Shown: positions 1 to 5,553 of the stretch, one piece after another
Layout of the letters: the number at the start of each line of letters is the position of its first letter
Numbering within the stretch: position 1 is the first letter of the stretch
Assembly (NCBI GenBank): GCA_019415705.1
Contig: DXYS01000003.1
Location: 1 to 11,757 of the forward strand
DNA from: Bacteroidales bacterium
GTDB lineage: Bacteria; Bacteroidota; Bacteroidia; Bacteroidales; Muribaculaceae
Length of the DNA stretch: 11,757 nucleotides
Direction: 5' to 3'
Notes under the pieces: model-generated
The model's database searches: none
What the model was told of the DNA's origin: nothing
Seen by the model: the letters and a program-made list of their open reading frames with translations, nothing else
Made by a program: the position numbers and the translations under genes

Positions 1-18
1 CTATATAATAATATGTGA

Positions 19-1455
19 TTATTGGTCGGTTGCTTCTGACTCGGCCTCGAGTACATCGGCGCTTTCGGCCTTGATGTTGGGCTCCTCAAGGCCGTATTTG
101 TGTTTGGCGTTGAGGTATTTGAGCCAGAGGGCGAAGATGAGGGCGAGAGTGCCGAGACCGGCAAACATCAGCATCGGGTTGGTGTAGTCATACTTTGTCG
201 GGTCGGTCACGCCGGGGTTTGAGGCGTCAAGGAATTTGCCGAAAAGGATAGGCACTCCGAACAGACCGATGTTCTGTACCCAGAAAATCAGCGAGTAGGC
301 GCTCCCGAGGAAGCGTTTGTCCATCACCTTGGGCACAGAGGGCCACAAGGCGGCCGGCACGAGTGAGAATGACACGCCGAGCACGATGATGGTGGCGAGT
401 GCCAGCGCCGAGCTGGGATATTGCGGCAGCACGAGTGCAAACACCAAGTGGCAGGCGATGAGCATCAGCGAGCCGAGGATGAGCATTGTGGCTCCGCGGC
501 CGACTTTGTCGAGGAAGTAGCCGAGCGGCGGGGTGAGGCAGAGTGCACCGATTGGGAACCAGCGCAGCAGGTCGGCGGCCTGTGTGTCAGAGATGTGCAG
601 GTTACACTGCAGCATGTTGGTGCCGAAGCGCTGGAAGGGGAAGATGGCCGAGTAGTAGAGCACGCAGAGCAGGGCGATAATCCAGAACAGGCGGCTGCTC
701 AGCAGGTTGCCGACGTCGCTGATTTTGAACTCCTCCTCTGACTCGCCGCCGTCTTTTTTGAGCTGGCGGTCAAGGCGTGCGTCCATAAATGTGAAGACGA
801 TGTAAGAGATGAGGCCGATGAGCAGCAGGGCGGTGCAGAAGGCGACAGGTGCGACGACCGATGCGCCGAGCTGATTGGCCATGGCCTCGGAGATACGCGG
901 CGAGAGCGACAGCACGGCGAACACGCCGAGTCGGGCGATAGCCATCTCGACGCCCATGGCGAGGGCCATCTCCTTGCCTTCAAACCATTTGGCGATGGCC
1001 TTGGAGACCGTGATGCCGGCCATCTCGCAGCCGCAACCGAAAATCATGAAGCCCAAGGCGGCGAGTTTGGCGCTGCCGGGCATCTCGACCCACCATGAGC
1101 TGAGCCACTGCTCGAAGCCCGTGCCGGCAAAGAGGTCGCTGATGGCATAAAGTTTGATGGCTGCGCCCGCAAACATCAGCGAGGCCGACAGCGTGCCTGT
1201 GAATCTCACACCCATCTTGTCGAGGATAATGCCTGCGACAATGAGGAATCCGAATACGTTGAGCATATACTCAGCGCCGGCATAGTAGCCGAAAGCCTCG
1301 GCCGACCAGCCGAGACGGGTCTTGACCAATGCCTGCAGAGGTGACATTACATCGACAAACATGTAGCCGAAAAACATCATCGACGCCACAAGTATCAGGG
1401 CGACCCAGCGCACCAACGGCTTATCGTTGAGTGCTTTTTGTACTGTTTCTTTCAT
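19..1455 (-). CDS. MFS transporter, MFSD1-like, substrate unknown
   Basis: A 478-residue inner-membrane carrier of the major facilitator superfamily. About twelve hydrophobic segments are visible (roughly residues 17-37, 54-78, 85-105, 131-150, 162-182, 200-224, 254-276, 293-315, 320-342, 350-372, 384-406, 425-447), with a charged cytoplasmic loop at 225-253 between the two halves. The MFS loop-2/3 signature appears in both halves: GIILDKMGVR at 75-84 and GYFLDKVGRG at 312-321. The stretch from about 139 to 178 (FGCGCEMAG, then KWFEGKEMALAMG and an Ala-Arg-Leu-Gly) recalls the eukaryotic MFSD1 family and its bacterial relatives; this is from memory, not a search. The acidic C-terminal tail (455-478) is probably cytoplasmic. 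The ATG at 1455 gives the complete first helix. It is divergent from the AI-2E permease and appears monocistronic. No substrate can be inferred from the neighbours. Confidence 0.88.
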   Translation of the reverse strand: MKETVQKALNDKPLVRWVALILVASMMFFGYMFVDVMSPLQALVKTRLGWSAEAFGYYAGAEYMLNVFGFLIVAGIILDKMGVRFTGTLSASLMFAGAAIKLYAISDLFAGTGFEQWLSSWWVEMPGSAKLAALGFMIFGCGCEMAGITVSKAIAKWFEGKEMALAMGVEMAIARLGVFAVLSLSPRISEAMANQLGASVVAPVAFCTALLLIGLISYIVFTFMDARLDRQLKKDGGESEEEFKISDVGNLLSSRLFWIIALLCVLYYSAIFPFQRFGTNMLQCNLHISDTQAADLLRWFPIGALCLTPPLGYFLDKVGRGATMLILGSLMLIACHLVFALVLPQYPSSALALATIIVLGVSFSLVPAALWPSVPKVMDKRFLGSAYSLIFWVQNIGLFGVPILFGKFLDASNPGVTDPTKYDYTNPMLMFAGLGTLALIFALWLKYLNAKHKYGLEEPNIKAESADVLEAESEATDQ

Positions 1456-1528
1456 TTGTGATATTGAATGGTTTTAAAATTTGAGTCTTTGACGGCATTT
1501 TGCAAGCAAATCATCGATTTGCCTTTAT

Positions 1529-1562
1529 TTTGCGCAAAATTAATGTAAAATAGTTAACTTTG
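1529..1562 (+). promoter_or_regulatory. Bacteroidota promoter for the AI-2E permease
   Basis: TTTG at 1529-1532 and TAACTTTG at 1555-1562 match the -33 and -7 elements of the Bacteroidota primary sigma factor, with a spacer of 22 nt, slightly long. The start site should fall near 1568, giving a leader of about 35 nt before the ATG at 1603. Confidence 0.7.
1535..1542 (-). promoter_or_regulatory. Probable -7 element for the MFS gene
   Basis: On the minus strand this reads TAATTTTG, a full match to the Bacteroidota -7 consensus TAnnTTTG. It would give a 5' UTR of about 70 nt. No clear -33 TTTG lies at the right distance upstream, so support rests on the -7 box alone. It lies between the -33 and -7 boxes of the divergent permease promoter. 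Confidence 0.5.
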
Positions 1563-1602
1563 AAAAACATTCGCTGATAATATCATATAATCGTTACAGA
1601 AA

Positions 1603-2793
1603 ATGCAGAATTCATACCACGACAAGGCGCCTGAGGTTACGTCCCGGGAGACTGTGGCCACGCAGGGGCGGCGTCCGTTCACGTTTGACCGTGTTGTCAG
1701 GATACTTATCGGGCTTGCGGCCTTATTCGCAGCCGTATGGCTTATAAATGTGCTCAAGTCGGTGCTGTTGCCCTTTCTTGTCGCATGGCTCATAGCATAT
1801 ATCCTCGAGCCTTTCGTGCAGTATAACATGAGACTCCTCAGGTTGCGGCGCCGTATCATACCGATTTTTATCACGCTGTTTGAAACGATATTGTTGCTTA
1901 CGACACTTTCCATAATCTTTGTGCCGTCAGTAATAGACGAGATGCATCAGGTCGCCGCTCTGATAAGGCGTTACACCGAGTCTGCGTCCCAGATACCTTT
2001 CATCCCGTCGTCGGTCCATGATTTCATCATACGTTCGATTGACCTCAAGGCCATCTCCGAACAGCTCACGCGTCAGGACATAGAGCAGCTCCTCGGACTT
2101 GCAGGGTCTTTTATCTCGGGCGGACTCGACCTGATGCTCGGCATATTCAACTGGTTTATAGTCATCCTTTATGTCGTCTTCATAATGCTTGATTACGAGC
2201 GTCTGCTCAGAGGATTCCGCCGTATGGTGCCTCCGAAGTATCGCGCGACTGCCTTTAAAATCGGCAATGACGTCAAGCGCAGCATGAATCACTATTTCCG
2301 CGGCCAGGCCCTTGTGGCGCTATGTGTCGGCATACTTTTCGCCATAGGGTTTATAATCGTCGGTATACCGCTGGCTGTCGTGCTCGGACTTTTTATCGGA
2401 CTGCTCAACATGGTGCCTTATCTTCAGCTGATTTCTATCGTGCCGACGACGCTGCTGTGTTTGGTCTATTCTGTCAACGCCGATGTAGACTTCTGGACGA
2501 TATGGTGGGAGTGTATGCTCGTCTATGCCATCGTGCAGTGTATACAGGATTTTTTCCTGACTCCTAAAATCATGGGTAAGGCGATGGGTCTCAATCCGGC
2601 CATTATCCTGCTGTCGCTGTCGGTCTGGGGCACATTGCTCGGCTTTATCGGTCTTATAATCGCACTGCCGCTGACAACCCTGTTGCTGGCATATTATGAG
2701 CAGTATATCATATCCCGCGAGGACGGAGCATCGCCTGATGAGACGCGCCGCGATGTTGAGGCGATTAAGAAAATGACAGACGCGCCCGACTGA
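1603..2793 (+). CDS. AI-2E family transporter (UPF0118 permease)
   Basis: A 396-residue polytopic inner-membrane protein of the AI-2E transporter / UPF0118 family (PerM, TqsA). Two N-terminal helices (about 32-70) are followed by a helix at 85-108, a soluble stretch of about 60 residues (112-170) and a C-terminal membrane bundle from 178. Family hallmarks seen are YFRGQ (231-235), GLLNMVPYLQ (266-275, the usual N-x-I/V-P-Y box) and PKIMGKAMGLNPAIILLS (321-338), which ends in a glycine-rich helix and ALPLTT. Length is slightly above the usual 340-370 because of hydrophilic tails at both ends. Family members export autoinducer-2 or act as ion antiporters, so the actual substrate is open; no lux or lsr genes are nearby. 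The ATG at 1603 lies about 40 nt after a good promoter. The last codons and the stop lie within a strong hairpin. Confidence 0.88.
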   Translation: MQNSYHDKAPEVTSRETVATQGRRPFTFDRVVRILIGLAALFAAVWLINVLKSVLLPFLVAWLIAYILEPFVQYNMRLLRLRRRIIPIFITLFETILLLTTLSIIFVPSVIDEMHQVAALIRRYTESASQIPFIPSSVHDFIIRSIDLKAISEQLTRQDIEQLLGLAGSFISGGLDLMLGIFNWFIVILYVVFIMLDYERLLRGFRRMVPPKYRATAFKIGNDVKRSMNHYFRGQALVALCVGILFAIGFIIVGIPLAVVLGLFIGLLNMVPYLQLISIVPTTLLCLVYSVNADVDFWTIWWECMLVYAIVQCIQDFFLTPKIMGKAMGLNPAIILLSLSVWGTLLGFIGLIIALPLTTLLLAYYEQYIISREDGASPDETRRDVEAIKKMTDAPD

Positions 2794-2806
2794 TGCCGGG
2801 CGCGTC
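2779..2806. terminator. Bidirectional terminator-like hairpin between convergent genes
   Basis: GACGCGCCCG (2779-2788) and CGGGCGCGTC (2797-2806) form a perfect 10-bp GC-rich stem with an 8-nt loop. The permease stop codon TGA (2791-2793) is in the loop. On the plus strand the trailing sequence is not a clear T run. On the minus strand it continues TGTCATTTTCTT, which is moderately T-rich and suits termination of the prmA/beta-barrel transcript, about 30 nt past that stop. Confidence 0.6.
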
Positions 2807-2836
2807 GTTATGGCGTGTTGCTTGGATTTGCCGCAG

Positions 2837-3439
2837 TCAGAATGTTATGCCTAACCTGACAGTGGCCATGTGCAGTGATTTTGTTCTCAGAGTCTCGAGT
2901 GTCGGCTCGGCGGAGTCGTCATGAGGACTGTTATAAAGCACGCTGTAGTCTTTACGTTCTTTAAATGTATAGCCGATGACCATGTGTGATGCAAATTTCT
3001 TGCCGGACGCAAGGTTAAAGCCGAGACCGATAAATCCATATGCTCCCGTCTGGCTGTAGTCGTCTGGGAGGTAGTTGACCGATATGCCTAATCGCGTGTC
3101 TAAGAAAAGCAGTGAGGGTCGACTCTGAAAGTTGGTGCGCAGGGCTGCGTAAATCGGGAACGAACGGCATGAGTTGTTGACCATGATGTCCATTTCGGCA
3201 CCGAGTCCGAGAAACTTTATCCAGCCGCGTCGATAACCTAACATGGCCGCTATGTCGACCGAAGCCATGTCGTTGCCGCTCATGTCTATCGAGCTGCCTG
3301 CGCTGGCTCCCCACGTGAAATGCCCGTGTGTAGTCGTGTTATCGGCGTCGCCGTTGCCATCAGCGGCAAAGACGGCAGGCGATGTTGCCGCCATGGATAT
3401 TGCTGCAAGGACTGATATGAAGATCGATTTTAACTTCAT
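2837..3439 (-). CDS. Outer-membrane beta-barrel protein, uncharacterised
   Basis: A 200-residue exported protein. A clear Sec signal peptide (Lys-rich start, hydrophobic core 6-20, likely cleavage after VFA at 25) leads to a mature chain of alternating polar and hydrophobic residues with short glycine-rich turns (for example GASAGSS 44-50, GFIGLGFNLASG 135-146). It ends in LGITF, and a C-terminal phenylalanine is the usual recognition signal for BAM-assembled barrels. Size suggests an 8-stranded barrel of the OmpW/OmpX-like or PorT-like sort, but I do not recognise a specific family. One cysteine is present (91). The ATG is only 6 nt after the prmA stop, so it is probably co-transcribed with prmA and perhaps translated by re-initiation. 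No separate promoter was seen. The function is unknown. Confidence 0.78.
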   Translation of the reverse strand: MKLKSIFISVLAAISMAATSPAVFAADGNGDADNTTTHGHFTWGASAGSSIDMSGNDMASVDIAAMLGYRRGWIKFLGLGAEMDIMVNNSCRSFPIYAALRTNFQSRPSLLFLDTRLGISVNYLPDDYSQTGAYGFIGLGFNLASGKKFASHMVIGYTFKERKDYSVLYNSPHDDSAEPTLETLRTKSLHMATVRLGITF

Positions 3440-3445
3440 TGCCGT

Positions 3446-4297
3446 TTAGATGGTTTTTATCAGTTTAATACAAGCCCAGCGATTGTCGGTCGTCACACCG
3501 GTGGCCGTGAGACCTTCGCGCTCGGCGGAGCGGCAGACTATATCGACGTCGTCACCCTCATAAAAGCCGCTCAGCAGCATCGTGCCCCCGGCTTTAAGAC
3601 GCGGAGCGTAGGACGGCAGGTCGGCGGTGATGACATTGCGGTTGATGTTGGCTACAAAAACATCGGCCGGCTCTACGCCGTCCAAAGCAGACGCGTCGCC
3701 GTTGATGACACGGATTTCGGGGTGACCGTTGAGCGCCACGTTCTCGACGGCGTTCTCATAGGCAAAGCCGTCAATCTCGATTGCCGTCACGGGGCGTGCG
3801 CCGAGCATTGCTGCAAGTATGGCGAGTATGCCTGTACCCGTGCCCATGTCAATCATGGATTTACCTTGCAGGTCAAGATCGAGCAGATTGGCTATAATCA
3901 GCGATGTGGTCGAGTGATGACCTGTGCCGAAAGCCATCTTGGGGTCGATGACTATATCAAATTCGGCCTGAGGCACATCGTGGTGAAACGAGCTGTGTAT
4001 GGCCACGCGGTTGCCGACGACGATGGGCTTGAAATAGTTCTGCTCCCACTCGGCGTTCCAGTCGCGGCCCTCGACGAGCTCGGCGGCGACATCGGTCTTA
4101 CATTCTAAGGGGAAAGAGTCAATGACGCGCGCCACTGCGGCCTCGTCATATAATTCTTTTTTTATATAAGCCGACAGACCCTCGTCGTCAGGCACGAAAC
4201 TCTCATAGCCCTCGTCGGCGAGCAGTCCGGCGAGCAAGTCGGTCGCGTCCTCCGAGCACGGCTTAAGATTTATGCGCAGATGATAATAATCGTTCAT
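3446..4297 (-). CDS. prmA: Ribosomal protein L11 methyltransferase PrmA
   Basis: PrmA trimethylates ribosomal protein L11 in the cytoplasm using S-adenosylmethionine. From the ATG at 4297 the protein has 283 residues, the usual size in Bacteroidota. The N-terminal substrate-recognition domain (about 1-90) starts MNDYYHLRINLKP. The methyltransferase domain carries DPKMAFGTGHHSTT (118-131), SAM-binding motif I MIDMGTGTGILAI (148-160), an acidic motif II around ALEID-like TAIEID (171-176), VANINRNVI (215-223) and LSGFY (242-246). The reading frame stays open to an ATG at 4426, but that extension is encoded by an intergenic repeat and lies upstream of the promoter at 4319-4351, so 4297 is chosen. 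The sequence just before it is A/T-rich, not Shine-Dalgarno-like, as is normal in this phylum. It is followed after 6 nt by the beta-barrel gene. Confidence 0.95.
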   Translation of the reverse strand: MNDYYHLRINLKPCSEDATDLLAGLLADEGYESFVPDDEGLSAYIKKELYDEAAVARVIDSFPLECKTDVAAELVEGRDWNAEWEQNYFKPIVVGNRVAIHSSFHHDVPQAEFDIVIDPKMAFGTGHHSTTSLIIANLLDLDLQGKSMIDMGTGTGILAILAAMLGARPVTAIEIDGFAYENAVENVALNGHPEIRVINGDASALDGVEPADVFVANINRNVITADLPSYAPRLKAGGTMLLSGFYEGDDVDIVCRSAEREGLTATGVTTDNRWACIKLIKTI

Positions 4298-4318
4298 TGT
4301 AAAATATTCTTCCGGAGG

Positions 4319-4351
4319 CAAAGATACGAATAAGTCGAGAGCAAAGCCAAA
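4319..4351 (-). promoter_or_regulatory. prmA promoter embedded in a palindromic repeat
   Basis: On the minus strand TTTG (4348-4351), a 21-nt spacer and TATCTTTG (4319-4326) match the Bacteroidota -33/-7 consensus exactly. The predicted start near 4312 leaves a leader of about 15 nt before the prmA ATG. The promoter lies within the 63-bp imperfect palindrome listed separately, so the repeat appears to supply the promoter. Confidence 0.75.
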
Positions 4352-4383
4352 TTTATTTGTGCTTTGCCGAGCGAAAGTATCTT
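4321..4383. repeat. 63-bp imperfect palindrome carrying a promoter
   Basis: Two nested inverted repeats share almost the same centre. The inner arms are GCAAAGC-CAAAT (4341-4352) and ATTTG-T-GCTTTGC (4355-4367), pairing over 12 bp with one bulged base and a 2-nt centre. The outer arms are AAGATAC (4321-4327) and GTATCTT (4377-4383). On the plus strand the outer arm gives TATCTTCG, one base from a -7 box, so the element resembles a two-faced promoter with one face decayed. Immediately to the right, GCCGA (4367-4371) and TCGGC (4383-4387) form another small inverted repeat. From memory, very similar sequences recur between genes in Bacteroidales; this was not checked. Confidence 0.7.
4334..4365. 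repeat. 32-bp direct repeat, copy 1
   Basis: It matches 4410-4441 at 31 of 32 positions, beginning GTCGAGAGCAAAGCC; the single difference is T at 4360 against C at 4436. It forms the core of the palindrome and contains the -33 box of the prmA promoter. Confidence 0.9.
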
Positions 4384-4409
4384 CGGCGTAGCCAACGATA
4401 CCATTTTGT

Positions 4410-4441
4410 GTCGAGAGCAAAGCCAAATTTATTTGCGCTTT
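4410..4441. repeat. 32-bp direct repeat, copy 2
   Basis: Second copy of the repeat at 4334-4365, 76 bp away and in the same orientation. Here the right arm of the inner palindrome is damaged (GCTTTTG in place of GCTTTGC) and no TAnnTTTG box follows on either strand, so it looks like a degraded or truncated copy with no promoter. Confidence 0.85.
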
Positions 4442-4462
4442 TGATTATATCCATACCCGAAG

Positions 4463-4481
4463 CGCCATAGGCGCGTCAGCG
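4463..4481. repeat. 19-bp flanking repeat, left copy
   Basis: CGCCATAGGCGCGTCAGCG matches 5361-5379 at 18 of 19 positions, in the same orientation. It contains a small hairpin (GCGCC-ATA-GGCGC, 4462-4474), and AGCGC (4461-4465) can also pair with GCGCT (4479-4483). The two copies bracket the orphan gene at 4574-5128. Confidence 0.75.
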
Positions 4482-4522
4482 CTTGTTTCACAAGTGTTAA
4501 ATTACTATCCTTGCATAAAATG

Positions 4523-4555
4523 GACAGTCTGTCGGGGATACTGCCCGTAACTTTG
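4523..4555 (+). promoter_or_regulatory. Promoter with two inverted repeats before the orphan gene
   Basis: TAACTTTG (4548-4555) is a perfect -7 box 18 nt before the ATG at 4574. No TTTG is present at -33; instead there is GACAG-T-CTGTC (4523-4533), a perfect 11-bp palindrome, followed by CGGG-N7-CCCG (4533-4547), which abuts the -7 box. The inverted repeats in the -33/spacer region look like an operator, which would make the gene activator-dependent or autoregulated; this is inference. Confidence 0.55.
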
Positions 4556-4573
4556 TGCAAAAAATAACACACT

Positions 4574-5128
4574 ATGAAAAAGACACGTAAATCTTTGCAG
4601 AAAACCATTACAGCACACATCCCCGTCGAACTCCTCCGTCAAATCCTCGCCGACCCCGAAAATATTTCTCTGTGTCATGCCCTTGTTTCGGCGATTATCA
4701 CAGCCGAACGAATCCGCAAGCCTGACGGCGCTGCCCAGTTGCTTGACGAAAGCAATCTCCACCCCGCGTCAACACCCGAGGCTGATGTTATGGCTGACGA
4801 CGCACGTCGCCGTGTTGAGAAAGCAAAAGAGCGCCGCGAGGCGCGCAAGGAGCGCATCAAGCATCGCATGCGCATCCTCGGTCACATCTTCCGCGACGAG
4901 AAACCGGTCGCTCTGTCAGCACTTTTCGGCTCGGGGCTTTTCACGCCCGAACAGGAGCGCACCATCGACGCCCTGCTAAATCCGACAGTCAAACGTATCA
5001 CCAAACTCTCGCCTGAGCAACTCTGGGCCTACTTCCTGCCGCTGATAACACGATTTAATAAGATTCCCCTCTCAGACCTCCCCGTCTACGAGCGCCGCCA
5101 CGCTGTGACACGCATACCCAAAAAGTAG
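4574..5128 (+). CDS. Orphan hypothetical protein with basic coiled-coil segment
   Basis: A 184-residue soluble, strongly basic protein that I do not recognise. It has no signal peptide or membrane helix. Residues 1-50 are predicted helical (KSLQKTITAHIPVELLRQIL, then an Ala/Ile-rich helix). A low-similarity linker (about 58-72) follows, then a long charged helix (76-106) alternating Arg/Lys/Glu (ARRRVEKAKERREARKERIK), likely a coiled coil or nucleic-acid-contacting helix. The C-terminal 108-184 is helical with LFTPEQERTIDALL (122-135) and LSPEQLWAYFLPLITRF (145-161), and ends in a basic tail. The start has a perfect -7 box 18 nt upstream and an A-rich leader. It lies alone on the plus strand between two minus-strand operons, bracketed by repeats and followed by hairpin-rich DNA, which suggests a lineage-specific or mobile unit. 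A DNA- or RNA-binding role is only a guess. Confidence 0.7.
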   Translation: MKKTRKSLQKTITAHIPVELLRQILADPENISLCHALVSAIITAERIRKPDGAAQLLDESNLHPASTPEADVMADDARRRVEKAKERREARKERIKHRMRILGHIFRDEKPVALSALFGSGLFTPEQERTIDALLNPTVKRITKLSPEQLWAYFLPLITRFNKIPLSDLPVYERRHAVTRIPKK

Positions 5129-5360
5129 GGTCGCTCGGCTCGAGCGTCCGAAAAAACGGAGAGCTAAACTATGTAAGGTCGAATTTTTATCACCCAAAAG
5201 CACCGGAGGTGCGAGTTTTCTACAACCGTCTGCGTAGCAAGCGTGTAGCGCTTGCGAAGCTGGCGGATAGCAGAGTCCCGTCTTCCCTCTCGTGACAAGC
5301 GACGGAGTCCGCGCAGTCACGAAACGGCGCGAGCCAAGGCCAACCGGACGCTCAGGCTAT

Positions 5361-5379
5361 CGCCATAGGCGCGACAGCG
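5361..5379. repeat. 19-bp flanking repeat, right copy
   Basis: CGCCATAGGCGCGACAGCG differs from 4463-4481 at one base. Its right half (GCGCGACA) is the left arm of the terminator-like hairpin at 5369-5401. Confidence 0.75.
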
Positions 5380-5405
5380 TACGCTCCGCGGCTTGTCGCG
5401 CTTTT
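5369..5405 (+). terminator. Candidate intrinsic terminator downstream of the orphan gene
   Basis: GCGCGACA (5369-5376) pairs perfectly with TGTCGCGC (5394-5401), and TTTT (5402-5405) follows at once. The 17-nt interior contains a further palindrome, AGCGTACGCT (5376-5385). It lies about 240 nt past the stop of the orphan gene on the same strand. The T run is short, so termination strength is uncertain. Confidence 0.45.
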
Positions 5406-5423
5406 CCATAGATGCGGTTTTGT

Positions 5424-5456
5424 CCCTCAGCTGCGCACTTCGTGCTTCGCAGAGGG
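5424..5456. repeat. Compound hairpin
   Basis: CCCT (5424-5427) pairs with AGGG (5453-5456), CTGCG (5431-5435) with CGCAG (5448-5452), and an inner CAC-TTC-GTG (5436-5444) closes the top. A three-base bulge at 5428-5430 and three unpaired bases at 5445-5447 interrupt the stem. It resembles a REP-type element or a small folded RNA. Confidence 0.55.
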
Positions 5457-5553
5457 TTGTAAAGGACTCGCGCGTCCCGCGCTAATTTGTTGCTAATTAT
5501 GCCGTCGCTCGTCGCGCTCGCTTTGTCATGTCACTATACTTCTCCCCCCTCTC

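Larger units (their letters stand above)
5129..5553. other. 425-bp non-coding tract dense in hairpins
   Basis: No credible gene on either strand. At least seven short inverted repeats occur between 5132 and 5482: CGCTCG/CGAGCG (5132-5146), GCACC/GGTGC (5200-5212), GCAAGCG/CGCTTGC (5237-5255), TCGTGAC/GTCACGA (5290-5322), CGCC/GGCG (5361-5371) overlapping GCGCGACA/TGTCGCGC (5369-5401), a compound stem at 5424-5456, and GCGCG/CGCGC (5470-5482). It may be the structured 3' UTR of the orphan gene, a non-coding RNA, or a mosaic of REP-like repeats. The last part (about 5483-5553) is unstructured and leads to the stop of the minus-strand operon. Confidence 0.6.

Noticed and set aside
421..741. 106-codon plus-strand open frame
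   Set aside because: It is antisense to the MFS transporter, low in hydrophobic pattern and of GC-driven composition; no promoter or start context.
1927..2292. 121-codon minus-strand open frame
   Set aside because: Lies entirely within the well-supported AI-2E permease gene and encodes nothing recognisable.
3722..4108. 128-codon plus-strand open frame
   Set aside because: Shadow of prmA; cysteine/histidine-rich composition is an artefact of reading the opposite strand.
4319..4441. CRISPR array
   Set aside because: Only two copies of the 32-bp repeat with a single 44-bp interval and no cas genes; the nested palindrome and promoter explain it better.
4429..4762. Minus-strand open frames across the start of the orphan gene
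   Set aside because: They overlap the repeat, the promoter and the 5' part of the orphan gene; the plus-strand frame has a perfect -7 box and a plausible leader, these do not.
5072..5320. 82-codon minus-strand open frame in the hairpin tract
   Set aside because: Made of repeat and inverted-repeat sequence; the peptide has no domain and runs into the orphan gene's 3' end.
4441..5527. Insertion sequence with transposase
   Set aside because: The 184-aa product shows no DDE, HUH/Y1 or serine-recombinase motif, and no terminal inverted repeats were found at the edges, only the 19-bp direct repeat.
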